Assembly: GCA_035493955.1 (NCBI GenBank)
Contig: DATJHI010000008.1
Location: 46,706 to 110,705, forward strand
DNA: 64,000 nucleotides
Direction: 5' to 3'
Origin: NCED01 sp035493955
Lineage (GTDB): Bacteria; Pseudomonadota; Alphaproteobacteria; Caulobacterales; Caulobacteraceae
The first letter of the stretch is position 1, and each line of letters opens with the position of its first letter. Of the stretch, positions 25,072 to 34,108 are shown piece after piece. The notes under the pieces are model-generated. The model was not told where the DNA came from, did no database searches, and saw only the letters and a program-made list of their open reading frames with translations. Position numbers and translations under genes: made by a program.

Positions 25072-26139
25072 ATGGCTGTCCATCCTGACGCCGCCCTAGG
25101 TCTGGCGTTGGCCGTTGTCGCCTCCTCCACGGCTCCGATGGTGTTGTTGGACGGCGATTTTACCGTCATAGGCGCGAGTGCGTCGTTCTTCCGCACGTTT
25201 CGGATCGAGCCGTCGACCGCTCCTGGCCTCAAGCTCTTTGCGCTGGGCTCGGGGGAGTGGGACATGCGCCAGCTCCGTTCGTTGCTGAGCGCCACAGTCT
25301 CTGGCGACGCGGAAATCGACGCCTACGAGATCGACCTCAAGAGCAGTCTGGGAGCGCCCCGTCGCCTGGTGCTCAACGCCCGGAAGCTCGACTACGGGGA
25401 CGCGGCGCACCAATGGGTCTTGCTGTCCATCGCGGATGTCACCGACGCGCGTCTCGCCGAGAAGCTCAAGGATGATCTCCTGCGGGAAAAGGCGATCCTG
25501 CTCCAGGAGGTCCAGCACCGCGTCGCCAACAGCCTGCAGATCATCGCGAGCGTCATCCTCCAAAGCGCCCGCAAGGTCAGCTCCGATGAAACGCGGCTTC
25601 ACCTCACCGACGCCCACAACCGCGTCATGTCGGTCGCGGCAATGCAGCAGCAACTGGCAGCCTCCAGGCTGGGGGAGGTCGAGCTGCGATCCTACTTCAC
25701 GAAGCTCTGCGACAGTATCGGCGCGTCCATGATCCGAGACCACGATCAGTTGGTCTTGGAGGTAAAGGCCGACGACAGCACGAGTACGGCGGAAATCTCG
25801 GTAAGCCTTGGCCTGATCCTCACTGAGTTGGTCATCAATTGCCTGAAACATGCCTTTCCCGGCGGGCGCCTGGGGAGGATCGAGGTCGGCTATCACTCGC
25901 GCGGGCCGAATTGGACCCTATCGGTGGAGGACGACGGCGTGGGCCTTCCCAAGGACCGGGAAAGCGCGACCCCGGGGTTGGGCACCAGCATCGTCGAGGC
26001 GCTGGCGAAACAGTTGAGCGCGCACGTCCAAATCGAAGATGCTCATCCGGGGACGCTCGTCTCGGTTATCCACAACCAAATCGCGGCGGTTGGCGAAGAG
26101 GACGAAAGCGGCGACCTGCTGCCGCAGGCCGCGGTCTAG
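25072..26139 (+). CDS. HWE/HisKA_2-type sensor histidine kinase with PAS domain
   Basis: 355 aa, no membrane segment. A PAS-like domain occupies about 10-125 (ASSTAPMVLLDGDFTVIGAS at its start). A coiled linker leads to the phospho-accepting helix EVQHRVANSLQIIASVI, the HisKA_2 motif with His followed by Arg and an N-x-L-Q. The ATPase domain has LTELVINCLKHAFPGG, EDDGVGLP and TPGLGTSIV. Related kinases (LovK/PhyK-like) feed single-domain receivers. The receiver encoded convergently 6 bp away is the obvious candidate partner. The signal is unknown. Confidence 0.88.
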   Translation: MAVHPDAALGLALAVVASSTAPMVLLDGDFTVIGASASFFRTFRIEPSTAPGLKLFALGSGEWDMRQLRSLLSATVSGDAEIDAYEIDLKSSLGAPRRLVLNARKLDYGDAAHQWVLLSIADVTDARLAEKLKDDLLREKAILLQEVQHRVANSLQIIASVILQSARKVSSDETRLHLTDAHNRVMSVAAMQQQLAASRLGEVELRSYFTKLCDSIGASMIRDHDQLVLEVKADDSTSTAEISVSLGLILTELVINCLKHAFPGGRLGRIEVGYHSRGPNWTLSVEDDGVGLPKDRESATPGLGTSIVEALAKQLSAHVQIEDAHPGTLVSVIHNQIAAVGEEDESGDLLPQAAV

Positions 26140-26145
26140 CGACCC

Positions 26146-26550
26146 TTAGCCGACCTTGTTGGTCTGGGCCTCCGGGCCAAGCATCGCCGTCGAAACGGCG
26201 ACCACGAGCTGTACGGGGGCGTAGGGCTTCACCAGTATGGTGCTGCCGGGCACGCCCAGGGAGGGCCACTCGTTTGCGCTAGCCCCGCTCACGTAGACCA
26301 CGGGCATTTCGGGGTGCCGTTCGCGCGCATATTTAGCGACCTCCCATCCATTTGGGCCGCTCCCCAAGTCGATGTCCGTGATCAGCGCCCTGAAGTCCGC
26401 TCCCCGTTCGTCGAGGGCGGTAATGGCCTCCGATCCGGATCGAAACCCAGCCACCGCAAAACCCGAATCCTCGAATGAGGTGACGCCCAACTCAAGGATC
26501 ATCCGCTCGTCTTCTACGTACAGAAGCAGCGGCCCTACATTGTCCGTCAT
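26146..26550 (-). CDS. Single-domain response regulator (receiver only)
   Basis: 134 aa from the ATG at 26550, spaced 6 nt from GGGGTGG; in-frame ATGs at 26556 and 26565 have worse spacing. A receiver fold only: acidic pair in YVEDERMI, phospho-Asp in ALITDIDLG, the Ser switch in VYVSGAS, and the conserved Lys in ILVKPYAP. It has no output domain, so it likely acts by protein binding or as a phosphate sink. It is convergent with the HWE kinase gene, 6 bp between stops. Confidence 0.86.
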   Translation of the reverse strand: MTDNVGPLLLYVEDERMILELGVTSFEDSGFAVAGFRSGSEAITALDERGADFRALITDIDLGSGPNGWEVAKYARERHPEMPVVYVSGASANEWPSLGVPGSTILVKPYAPVQLVVAVSTAMLGPEAQTNKVG

Positions 26551-26769
26551 CGACATCCACCCCATTGGTCAGCGCCGCCCGTTGGACGTTGCGGACCCTG
26601 AGGAGGAACGGCGCGCACCTGCCGAGGTTCCGCCGGGGACAGGCGGGGCGCGCGATGGTTTGTCGCTGTCGGGCCATAAGCTGCGATTTTGGGACGCGCG
26701 TGGGCGCACGCCCTGTCGCGGGCCCGTCAAATCAATGAATTCTCTCAGAGAGTCCGGGCGTTCGACGAA

Positions 26770-26859
<90 letters not shown>

Positions 26860-26924
26860 AGGTCGTGCGGGCGAGGGCGATCCCTTAATCGGGCGCCGGC
26901 CCCGGCGCAACCCCGAGGGGGTGT

Positions 26925-27818
26925 TCAGGCGAGTTTGCGCCAGTCGGCGCCGATCAGGCCCTGGACCAGCCGTTCGATGTCGTGGGCCAGCCGTTCGAAG
27001 CCGCCATGCCGCTTCAAGGTGCGTTCGTTCAGGTAGAGCGCCCGGTTGATCTCGATCTGCAGGGCGTGGACCCCGTCGGCCGGGCGGCCGTAGAACTCGG
27101 TGGTATGGCCGCCGGCGTAGGGGGCGTTGCGGGCGACCGAATAGCCCATGGCCTCCAGCTCGCGCTCCACCGCCCCCGCCACGGCCGGCGCGCAGGCGGA
27201 GCCGAACCGGTCGCCGAGGACGAAGTCGCAGCCCCGCCGCCCCCGGGTCCCGGCCGCGGCGGCGGCGGACGGCATGGAATGCCAGTCGATCAGGATGACG
27301 AAGCCGAATCGGGCCCTCGCCTCCTCCACCAGGGCGGCCAGGGCGCCGTGGTAAGGGCGGTGCACGGCCTCGATCCGCCGCCGCGCCTCGGCGAAGGTCA
27401 GCTTGCGGTGGTAGATCTCCTGGCCCTCGCCCACCACCCGGGCGATCGAGCCCAGGCCGGCGGCGACGCGGGCGGTGCGTCCCTGGGCGAAGTCGGGCAG
27501 CTCATCGGCGAACATGCCCTGGTCGAGCTCATAGGGCTCGCGGTTGACGTCGATATAGGCCCGGGCGTAGCGGGCCGCGATCAGGGGCGCGCCGAACTTG
27601 GGCCCCGCTGAGGCCAGGACGTCGACGAAGGCGTCCTCCGACCGGCGGATCGCCGCTTCGTCCAGGACGCTGGCGGCCATCATGTCGGGGGGATAGAGCC
27701 GCCCCGAGTGAGGCGAGGCGAACACGAAGGGCGCCGTCACCCGCTCTGGCCGACGGACCTCGAATCCCGGTTCGAGCGGCGCGGCCTCCGGCAATTCGGT
27801 CGCAAGACTGAGGCTCAT
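26925..27818 (-). CDS. N-formylglutamate amidohydrolase
   Basis: 297 aa from the ATG at 27818; an alternative ATG at 27842 adds 8 residues. Zn-dependent hydrolase of the HutG/FGase family: FASPHSGRLYPP (metal-binding His), AYIDVNREPYELD, VILIDWHSMPSAA (second metal site) and GGHTTEFYG with QIEINRALY near the end. It releases glutamate and formate in histidine degradation in known relatives. No other hut genes are near, so a general role in N-acyl amino acid hydrolysis is possible. Confidence 0.85.
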   Translation of the reverse strand: MSLSLATELPEAAPLEPGFEVRRPERVTAPFVFASPHSGRLYPPDMMAASVLDEAAIRRSEDAFVDVLASAGPKFGAPLIAARYARAYIDVNREPYELDQGMFADELPDFAQGRTARVAAGLGSIARVVGEGQEIYHRKLTFAEARRRIEAVHRPYHGALAALVEEARARFGFVILIDWHSMPSAAAAAGTRGRRGCDFVLGDRFGSACAPAVAGAVERELEAMGYSVARNAPYAGGHTTEFYGRPADGVHALQIEINRALYLNERTLKRHGGFERLAHDIERLVQGLIGADWRKLA

Positions 27819-27965
27819 CCGGGTCACAATCGCGCGCAGCATGGCGAGGTCGGCCCCGCGGCCCGTGCGGGGTGGGACTCGACGTATCGCCACCGAGCCG
27901 GATACGACAGCATCAACGCCGTCTTTCCGCAACGCTTAACACCGTCAGCCGAGGTTTCGCCCCGC

Positions 27966-28712
27966 ATGGAACTCGAGTGTTTCGCCATCTCGGGCCGTCC
28001 GCCCGACCTTGTGCCCGGGCGTCCAGAGCGGCGGTGGATGGATCATTTCGTCGCCCGCCACCCCTATCGGTGCCTGCCCCTGACCATGGCCAACACCACG
28101 GGGTGGGAACTGCTCTGTCCCATGGCCTTCACCGTCGAGTGGAACGGCGGCAAGCTGATCGAGGACCTGACGGTCAGGGCCGACCGGCCGCATCCGGACT
28201 TTCACAACTTCGTCTCCTCGCACTTCAGCGGCGGGGTGGTCACCTTCCAGACCGGCTATCTCTTCCGCACCCCGCCGGGCTGGGACCTCTACACCGGCGG
28301 GCCGCCCAACCTGCCCAAGGACGGGATCTATCCCCTGTCCGGCATCGTCGAGACCGACTGGCTGCCGTTCCCCTTCACCATGAACTGGATCATGACCCGC
28401 CCGGGCAAGGTGCGGTTCGAGAAGGGCGAACCGTTCTGTTTCATCAACCTGACCCCTCACCGGGTGATGGAGCAGGTCCAGCCGACCCAGCGCTCCTTGC
28501 AGGCCAACGCCGGCCTGCGCGACCAGTACGAGGTGTGGATGCGTGAGCGGAACGACTTCAACAACCGCCTCGCCAAGTCGGATCCGGAGGCGGTGCGCGA
28601 GGCCTGGCAGCGCTTCTACTTCAAGGGCGAGATCCCGCCCGAGGCCCCCGGCGAGGCCCCCAAAGACCACATCAACAAGCGCCGGCTGAAGTCGATGAAG
28701 CTGGGGTTCTGA
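27966..28712 (+). CDS. DUF6065-like protein
   Basis: 248 aa from the ATG at 27966, cytosolic. It is rich in aromatic residues and Pro; recognisable blocks are MANTTGWELLCPM, FSGGVVTFQTGYLFRTPPGW, LPFPFTMNWIMTRPG and FEKGEPFCFINLTPHR. I recall this block order from the DUF6065 family, of unknown function, sometimes near secondary-metabolism or oxygenase genes. It is followed by tRNA-Gly and the integrated element. Confidence 0.7.
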   Translation: MELECFAISGRPPDLVPGRPERRWMDHFVARHPYRCLPLTMANTTGWELLCPMAFTVEWNGGKLIEDLTVRADRPHPDFHNFVSSHFSGGVVTFQTGYLFRTPPGWDLYTGGPPNLPKDGIYPLSGIVETDWLPFPFTMNWIMTRPGKVRFEKGEPFCFINLTPHRVMEQVQPTQRSLQANAGLRDQYEVWMRERNDFNNRLAKSDPEAVREAWQRFYFKGEIPPEAPGEAPKDHINKRRLKSMKLGF

Positions 28713-28820
28713 CCGCGGCGGGCGAGGTGTTGCGGGCGACCCTTGCCAAGGGCGGGGGCGTCTGCAATAAGCCGCTCCTCTTCCAGCGGCTCCGCCTCAG
28801 GGCGGGTCTGCGCGACGCGA

Positions 28821-28895
28821 GCGGGCGTAGCTCAGTGGTAGAGCACAACCTTGCCAAGGTTGGGGTCGAGAGTTCGAATCTCTTCGCCCGCTCCA
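28821..28895 (+). tRNA. tRNA-Gly (anticodon GCC), insertion site of the element
   Basis: 75 nt including CCA. Acceptor GCGGGCG/CGCCCGC, D-loop AGTGGT, anticodon loop TTGCCAA (anticodon GCC), T-arm GAGAGTTCGAATCTCTT. The gene is intact. Its 3' 47 bp (28849-28895) are repeated exactly at 37913-37959, which marks integrase-mediated insertion. Confidence 0.96.
28849..28895 (+). repeat. Attachment site, tRNA-side copy (47 bp)
   Basis: Identity with 37913-37959 starts in the anticodon stem (CCTTGCC...) and ends at the CCA of the tRNA gene. Flanking bases differ on both sides, so 47 bp is the exact core. This is the usual crossover region of tRNA-targeting tyrosine integrases. Confidence 0.92.
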
Positions 28896-28942
28896 TTAAT
28901 TTCAATGACTTAGGCGACGCTGTCGGAAGACGGCGAAGCTTT

Positions 28943-28960
28943 GCCCCACCGCATCCCCAC
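28943..28960. repeat. 18-bp repeat, left end of the element
   Basis: GCCCCACCGCATCCCCAC, identical to 37775-37792 near the right end. The left copy continues into a hairpin (CCCAC-TAACCG-GTGGG). Further GTGGGGA copies lie at about 37710-37740. These look like arm-type integrase or excisionase binding sites. Confidence 0.6.
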
Positions 28961-29174
28961 TAACCGGTGGGGAAATCCCCTTGATTCTGCTCCCTGGGGG
29001 TGGGGGGTAGGGTGAAATCGCGTCCGCCTATCGTGTAGCTCCGGCCGCCTCTCGCGCTACACAAAAAAATCAGAATTAGGCTTCGGCCGGTGACGCGCAT
29101 TGAAGACCCAGCTCGAACCGGCGCAGCGCGGCGTCCGCGGTGGGTCAGCAGCGGAAGTCGAGCCATCGGCGATT

Positions 29175-29954
29175 TTACGGATACAGGCTAGGCTGGTCGG
29201 TCACGTAGCGGTCGATGAACTCGGCGAAGCTGTCCGCGACCCAGCGGTCGGGACCTATGACCATGACGCGCCCATGATTGCGGCCGCCGTCGCAGCAGAT
29301 CGCCCAAGCCCAGCACCAGATCATGTGATCGGCGAAGATCAGCGTCTTCCGGGTATCCGCCGTCAGGGTCATGGGGCTCTGATCGTCGCACTCCTCCACG
29401 ACGGGACGGATGCGCTCCAGGCCCCACCAGGCGTTGCAGTCGTCCATTTCGCCGCCGTCGTCGAGGGTTGAGCAGGCGTGGAGCAGATAGGTGCGGAAAT
29501 CCGTGGGCGTGCCGAGGCCGTAATGCGCCTCGAGCGAGGCCACCTCCCGCTCACCGTGGGTGACGACGCGCGGATAGGACAGGGCCGCCCAATGGGACAG
29601 CAGCCTCTGATGCGGGAGGGGCAGGAGTCCGCCCGCGGGCGCCACCGTCGCGCCGCCCGGTGACGGCGCATCCGGCCGTCGGTCCAGGCTACCATAGCCT
29701 GATCTGTAATGTTGGGGATCGGAGGGCGAAATCTCCACATCGACCTCGCCAGTCCAGTCTGGGCGCCGTTGCGACAGATAAACGGGGCGCCCATCGTAGG
29801 GATGTCCCGGCTCTATGACTGAGCCGCCCCAGACATGCAGGATGTGACTGTCGAGCCGGACGTGGAACGGTGCCGGCGGATCGAAATTGCTGAATTGGGC
29901 CCGCTCCTTCCAAAAGCGGGTCGGCGTTACGCGCAGTCGTTCGAGCTGCCCCAT
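29175..29954 (-). CDS. SUKH/SMI1-KNR4-like protein
   Basis: 259 aa, cytosolic. The C-terminal half has the SMI1/KNR4-like pattern: TLIFADHMIWCWAWAICCDGG, then VMVIGPDRWVADSFAEFIDRYV. The N-terminal part (about 1-95) has no family I recognise. SUKH proteins are often immunity proteins against contact-dependent or phage-borne toxins; no toxin gene is next to it here. It is the leftmost gene of the element. Confidence 0.6.
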   Translation of the reverse strand: MGQLERLRVTPTRFWKERAQFSNFDPPAPFHVRLDSHILHVWGGSVIEPGHPYDGRPVYLSQRRPDWTGEVDVEISPSDPQHYRSGYGSLDRRPDAPSPGGATVAPAGGLLPLPHQRLLSHWAALSYPRVVTHGEREVASLEAHYGLGTPTDFRTYLLHACSTLDDGGEMDDCNAWWGLERIRPVVEECDDQSPMTLTADTRKTLIFADHMIWCWAWAICCDGGRNHGRVMVIGPDRWVADSFAEFIDRYVTDQPSLYP

Positions 29955-30187
29955 GAGGCCAGGCTAGGCGGTGAAACCGGCGGCGCCAAACCAGGAAGTC
30001 TGGCGCCCGGGTCAGCAATTCTCGGGGGCGAGAGGCGCGCGGTGTTGAAAGAGCCATGACCCTAGTCCGTTCTACTTAGGGGCCCCAATGAAGCTTAGCG
30101 ACGTGACGATATCCGCAGAACAGACCTCAGGAACGTCGCCTAAGGGTCGAAAGCGGACGTTGGTCGTGGGAGTAAAGACCGGTTTCC

Positions 30188-30418
30188 TTATTGGCCCGGT
30201 GGCAGTTCGCCTGTGAGCAAGGCGACATCGCACCGAAGCGCCAGGCACAGACGGCACAAGACCGTGAAGGTGATGTTCCGCTCCCCCCGTTCGACGGCGC
30301 CGTAATAAGACCGGTCAACGTCGGCCACTAAGGCAAGCTGTTCCTGCGTCAAGCCGATGCGCCTCCGCTGCGCCCTGACCCTTTTCCCCAGCTCGTGAAG
30401 GATTGCCCCCTCGTCCAT
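30188..30418 (-). CDS. XRE-family helix-turn-helix regulator
   Basis: 76 aa, a single Cro/C1-type HTH domain: LGKRVRAQRRRIGLTQEQLALVADVDRSYYGAVERG with the usual QxxLA and recognition-helix spacing. No second domain. In a small element of this type it may control excision or cargo genes. It is divergent from the secreted protein at 30536, about 120 bp away. Confidence 0.85.
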   Translation of the reverse strand: MDEGAILHELGKRVRAQRRRIGLTQEQLALVADVDRSYYGAVERGERNITFTVLCRLCLALRCDVALLTGELPPGQ

Positions 30419-30535
30419 CGACCAGGATAGGCCGCAGATGAGGACTATCGGTCCACGGGCATTTATACCTCATTCCTTAACCTACGGATGCTATTCAGGC
30501 CGCCCTTAAGCACCGCACCGAGGGGATGAGGGCCA

Positions 30536-31138
30536 ATGTTCAAGCTCGCTGCTATTTGTTCTGGCGTCTTCGGTCTTGCTGTCACCCTTCAAGGCGGTGA
30601 GGCATTGGCCCAATCCACCAGCACCTGCATGGCGATGGGCCCGAACATGGTCCATTGCGACACCATGAACATGGGACCGTCGCCCGAAAGCGCACCCCGA
30701 CCCCACCCCTCGGACGTCCAGCCAGACTACGAAGGACAGAGGCGGCTTGGCGAGGCGATGCACAAGCTGATCTTCGGGGACAAGGAAAAGGCTTTCCGGA
30801 CAAAGATCGGAAAGATGCTGGCCGGCGGCGATTGTCAGGGCGCAGCGCGCGTCGCATTGCAAGATGGGCGGCTTGAGCTGGGTCAATCCATTATGGCGAC
30901 TTGCCGGACCAACTCCACGCCCATCCCCAATACATCGCCGATCACTCAATTAGCGCCCAGCAAGGCCACTAGCGGTCAAACGGCCACTCCCGCCCCGGTC
31001 ACGTCCTACGCTCTGCCCCCCCAGGCGGCGGCTTCGGCGGTCGCCCCGGTTCAATCCACTTCTCCGGCGTCGCCCTCCTCGGCTGACCCCTATGAACGCA
31101 CGACGCGTATCTGGATTGGCGGCCGTCTCGTTCAGTAA
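30536..31138 (+). CDS. Secreted small protein of unknown function (element cargo)
   Basis: 200 aa. A signal peptide is likely (MFKLAAICSGVFGLAVTLQGGEALAQ, cleaved after about 26; shown here as the N-terminal segment only). The mature part has Cys residues (CMAMG, VHCDTM, GGDCQG, MATCR) and a long Pro/Ala/Ser-rich tail with low complexity, ending IWIGGRLVQ. The helical middle (AMHKLIFGDKEKAFRTKIGKML) could be a small fold. I do not recognise the family. Confidence 0.6.
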   Translation: MFKLAAICSGVFGLAVTLQGGEALAQSTSTCMAMGPNMVHCDTMNMGPSPESAPRPHPSDVQPDYEGQRRLGEAMHKLIFGDKEKAFRTKIGKMLAGGDCQGAARVALQDGRLELGQSIMATCRTNSTPIPNTSPITQLAPSKATSGQTATPAPVTSYALPPQAAASAVAPVQSTSPASPSSADPYERTTRIWIGGRLVQ

Positions 31139-31382
31139 CGGTGGGGCCCGCGCCATAGCCGAGCTGACTCTAACTACCGCCAAAACGGCGGAGGCATTGC
31201 TCCCCGCTTTCACCGGCTCGCCATCCCTCAAGGAGGTGGGGAGATTGGCATTCTCCACGCCGTTCTCGGGCTATCGCATCAACGCCGACGCCGATCCCCG
31301 ATTGGTCAGCCCGCCAACCTGCCGGAATCCCTTACGGGCTTCGCTATAGACCGTGAACAAGTCAGCCGATGATTAGGCTGGC

Positions 31383-33137
31383 TCATGGCTTAGAAATGCC
31401 GAAATATTTCGAGGCTAAGGCATCCCCCAGCTGATTGTACTGGTTTGATACAAACGGCTTAAAATCAAAGGTGCCGACCCCCTCAAGCTTAGCCCTATAG
31501 TAGTCAAATTCCCCGACAGCACCATTACTGCTAAGCCTGATTAAACAGTGAATCATCCCATTTACAATAACGGTAGTAAGCATTGCGCCTGGCGCGTTCC
31601 TGTCCGCCGTCCACCGGCCTTTTTCGACATTCGCCCTTATAGCACCGGCAAAATCGCTTACCTGTTTCGCACAGAACTTGACATACTCTTCTCGTAGAGA
31701 GAGATCGTTCTCGGCTTTTAGAAGATCTTTCTGCTTTTCTTTCCACACCGAGAAAAGTGAATCGGGCGAGGATATCCTTACGAGAGGCACCAGACCGTAA
31801 TTCACAACACTCGTAGTTTTAATTTTGGGGCCATCCGAAAAGGCGGTCTCGAATTCCTTATTAAACGGCCCGCTCTTTTCGTTGAGTAATTTAATTATGC
31901 TCCTAGCTATCGAATGAACCGCGTAGGGCTTAAGAATAATTCCAATTTCTTGGATCAAAGCGGGATTTACTTTGGTCTGATTTCCATTGATGTCGAGGAA
32001 TAGCCTCGCCGCAAAACTGTCTCTTGAGAGTTGGTTCAATCCAGGCGGGAAAATAATGCCGGTAACCAGCAGGTTTTGTTGCGTCCTTAGAGGTGATATT
32101 TTCACCTCGTCGGCACCACCCTCATAATAGGAAAATACGCGGTGCTGCCCGTCAATAATACCGATAGAGTTAAAATCATCCGGGAGTTGGACGTGAGATA
32201 ACTCGACGCTATTTATCTTGGTCGTGTCTATCGTGTCGCCCTTCTCGTTGAGCATCTTTGTCGACTCCGGGAGCGTTACGATGATATTATTTATAAACGC
32301 ACCCTTCTTCTCTAGCAAATGCCTCCGAAGAGACTCAATCTTTCTCTTCTGAATCATCCGCTGATATATATTTGCACCCTCGCGCCATGTGTCCCTTCTC
32401 AAGACGTAGGAGCGCTGGATAAGCTCTGCCGCGCTTACATAAAACGAAGCAACCTTATAGCCCGGCGGGAAATGGGATTGAGTTTCTGGCAACACCGACC
32501 CAGCGAAGCCGCTAGATGGCTTTGACTGTGACTGAAGGCACCTAGCACCAAACTCGCCCGGTGAAATATCGAGAAAGCTGAGCACCTCGTACTTGCAGGA
32601 AGCCCTTATTATTTGAGAGAGCGTTCTAAAATATCTGAGCGGCGGATAATCGAGAAATTTGACATTTTGCACATGTAATTTCGTTGAGTCCTTGAGCGGC
32701 TCAAGAGACGCATAGACTATGCAAACTCTGTAATGATGGTCTTGGTAGTTCGGGTTCAATTTCGCGCTTAAATTGGGAAATGTAGCCTTTAAGTACGCAA
32801 CGAAGCCCGCATTATCCGCACTAATGTAATCGAAGATGATCTTCTTTTTGACTAAGTGAGCGGCGACGTTGTCTTCATTGTGAGACGTATGCTCAAGTAA
32901 AATAACGACGTTCTCCGATATGTATAACTCGTCAATCTCGCCTGACCGTTGGTTAAAAACGATGTCTTTCCCCGTCATCTCCTTGACATGGGTAAAGCCG
33001 GCGGCCTCGAACAGCTCGGTTATATATTTCGGATGATTTTTCTTTCTCGCCGCATCTCTCTTTTGCTCACGCGTCAACGGCGACTTAGAAGGCTTCTTTG
33101 GCGCTGATTTGGTGCTTTTTGATTTTGCGGCCGCCAT
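31383..33137 (-). CDS. DGQHR-domain protein (DndB-like superfamily)
   Basis: 584 aa. The defining motif GIIDGQHRVFSYYEGG is at about 327-341, followed by ARLFLDINGNQTKVNP, typical of DGQHR proteins. The Lys/Ser-rich start (1-35) looks disordered. Residues 40-110 look like a nuclease-type core (GEIDELYISENVVILLEHT, then HLVKKKIIFDYI): Asp69 and Glu82 fit PD-(D/E)xK spacing, but the expected ExK is ExT, so catalytic activity is doubtful. It starts 2 nt downstream of the methyltransferase gene, so the pair forms one unit. DGQHR proteins are known in phosphorothioate systems (DndB). Low GC compared with the neighbours outside the element. Confidence 0.8.
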   Translation of the reverse strand: MAAAKSKSTKSAPKKPSKSPLTREQKRDAARKKNHPKYITELFEAAGFTHVKEMTGKDIVFNQRSGEIDELYISENVVILLEHTSHNEDNVAAHLVKKKIIFDYISADNAGFVAYLKATFPNLSAKLNPNYQDHHYRVCIVYASLEPLKDSTKLHVQNVKFLDYPPLRYFRTLSQIIRASCKYEVLSFLDISPGEFGARCLQSQSKPSSGFAGSVLPETQSHFPPGYKVASFYVSAAELIQRSYVLRRDTWREGANIYQRMIQKRKIESLRRHLLEKKGAFINNIIVTLPESTKMLNEKGDTIDTTKINSVELSHVQLPDDFNSIGIIDGQHRVFSYYEGGADEVKISPLRTQQNLLVTGIIFPPGLNQLSRDSFAARLFLDINGNQTKVNPALIQEIGIILKPYAVHSIARSIIKLLNEKSGPFNKEFETAFSDGPKIKTTSVVNYGLVPLVRISSPDSLFSVWKEKQKDLLKAENDLSLREEYVKFCAKQVSDFAGAIRANVEKGRWTADRNAPGAMLTTVIVNGMIHCLIRLSSNGAVGEFDYYRAKLEGVGTFDFKPFVSNQYNQLGDALASKYFGISKP

Positions 33138-33139
33138 TT

Positions 33140-34108
33140 TTATTTCTCAGGGCTCTTAGGATGCGGCGAAATCCATTCCTCAGGCATTTTTGCAACTTTG
33201 GAGGCGGGGTTTGGCTGTTGGGGAGGCCTCCCGCTAGCCCGCATCGGCAACTCGCCGTTCTCGAACAGCTCCAGTCGGGATCTGGCGATCTCTAAAAATG
33301 CTCGATCCCGGTCAATACCGGTTCCTAAGCGACTGTGCTTCTGCGCGGCGATAAGGCTGGATCCAGCCCCAACGAAGGGGTCCAACACCTGATCCCCCGG
33401 CTTAGTGAAAGCGAGCACGCATCGCTCCGCCAATTCGATCGGAAATTGGCAGGGATGGTCTGTCCGTTCGGGATGGTTGGCTTTTACGTTGGGAATGTTC
33501 CAAACGGGATTTTCGAGGAAATCGCGCTCAGCGGAGAATTCCCAGTAATCTGATGGATTCTTCCCCAGCGGGTTTCCGCTGAGTTTGCCCGCTTTGGGCT
33601 TTGTTCCGACGTGACGCTTTCCCGGGTAGATCTGAGGTACGCGGACAGGATCGAGGTTGAACACGTATTCCTTGGACTTCGTGAACCACAACAAGGTTTC
33701 GTACCGCCCGGAAAACCGCTTGTCGGAATTCAGTCCAAAGTTGAATTTCCAGATAATCCTGTTTCGCAGATGAAACCCCAAATCGGAGAATATCCTGTAG
33801 AATATTATATCTAATGGCAGATATTCGTTATCGCGAACAAAGCTTCCGACTTGCCAGCACACGCTACCATCGCGGGTAACGAGCTTAGAAAGCTGCGCTA
33901 TAACTTTTGTTTGCCAATCAATATATTCTTCAAGAGTCCGCTTGCTGTCTTTCTCATACGACTTACCTATATTATAGGGCGGAGAAGACACGACTAGCCT
34001 AAATGAACCGGCATTCAGGGAGTTCAATTCTTCTAGAACATCCCCGCACAGCAGCGTATAATTTTCACGGGTTTCTATTAGCTTTCTGATCGCCGAAATG
34101 GGGGGCAT
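33140..34108 (-). CDS. DNA methyltransferase, beta class (SPPY type)
   Basis: 322 aa from the ATG at 34108; an open frame reaches an ATG at 34270 but its extra 54 residues do not resemble the family. Order of motifs: target-side SSPPYNIGKSYE (motif IV) first, the SAM-binding QVLDPFVGAGSSLIAA (motif I) near the C-terminus, i.e. beta class. SPPY is frequent in N4-cytosine enzymes, but N6-adenine cannot be excluded. PSDYWEFSAERDFLENPVWNIPNV and HPCQFPIELAERCV are also typical. It lies 2 nt upstream of the DGQHR gene. Together they form a candidate modification or defence unit. Low GC. Confidence 0.88.
   Translation of the reverse strand: MPPISAIRKLIETRENYTLLCGDVLEELNSLNAGSFRLVVSSPPYNIGKSYEKDSKRTLEEYIDWQTKVIAQLSKLVTRDGSVCWQVGSFVRDNEYLPLDIIFYRIFSDLGFHLRNRIIWKFNFGLNSDKRFSGRYETLLWFTKSKEYVFNLDPVRVPQIYPGKRHVGTKPKAGKLSGNPLGKNPSDYWEFSAERDFLENPVWNIPNVKANHPERTDHPCQFPIELAERCVLAFTKPGDQVLDPFVGAGSSLIAAQKHSRLGTGIDRDRAFLEIARSRLELFENGELPMRASGRPPQQPNPASKVAKMPEEWISPHPKSPEK

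Noticed and set aside
31092..31349. 85-aa plus-strand frame after the secreted element protein
   Set aside because: It overlaps the end of the 200-aa gene out of frame, and has no ribosome site or recognisable fold.
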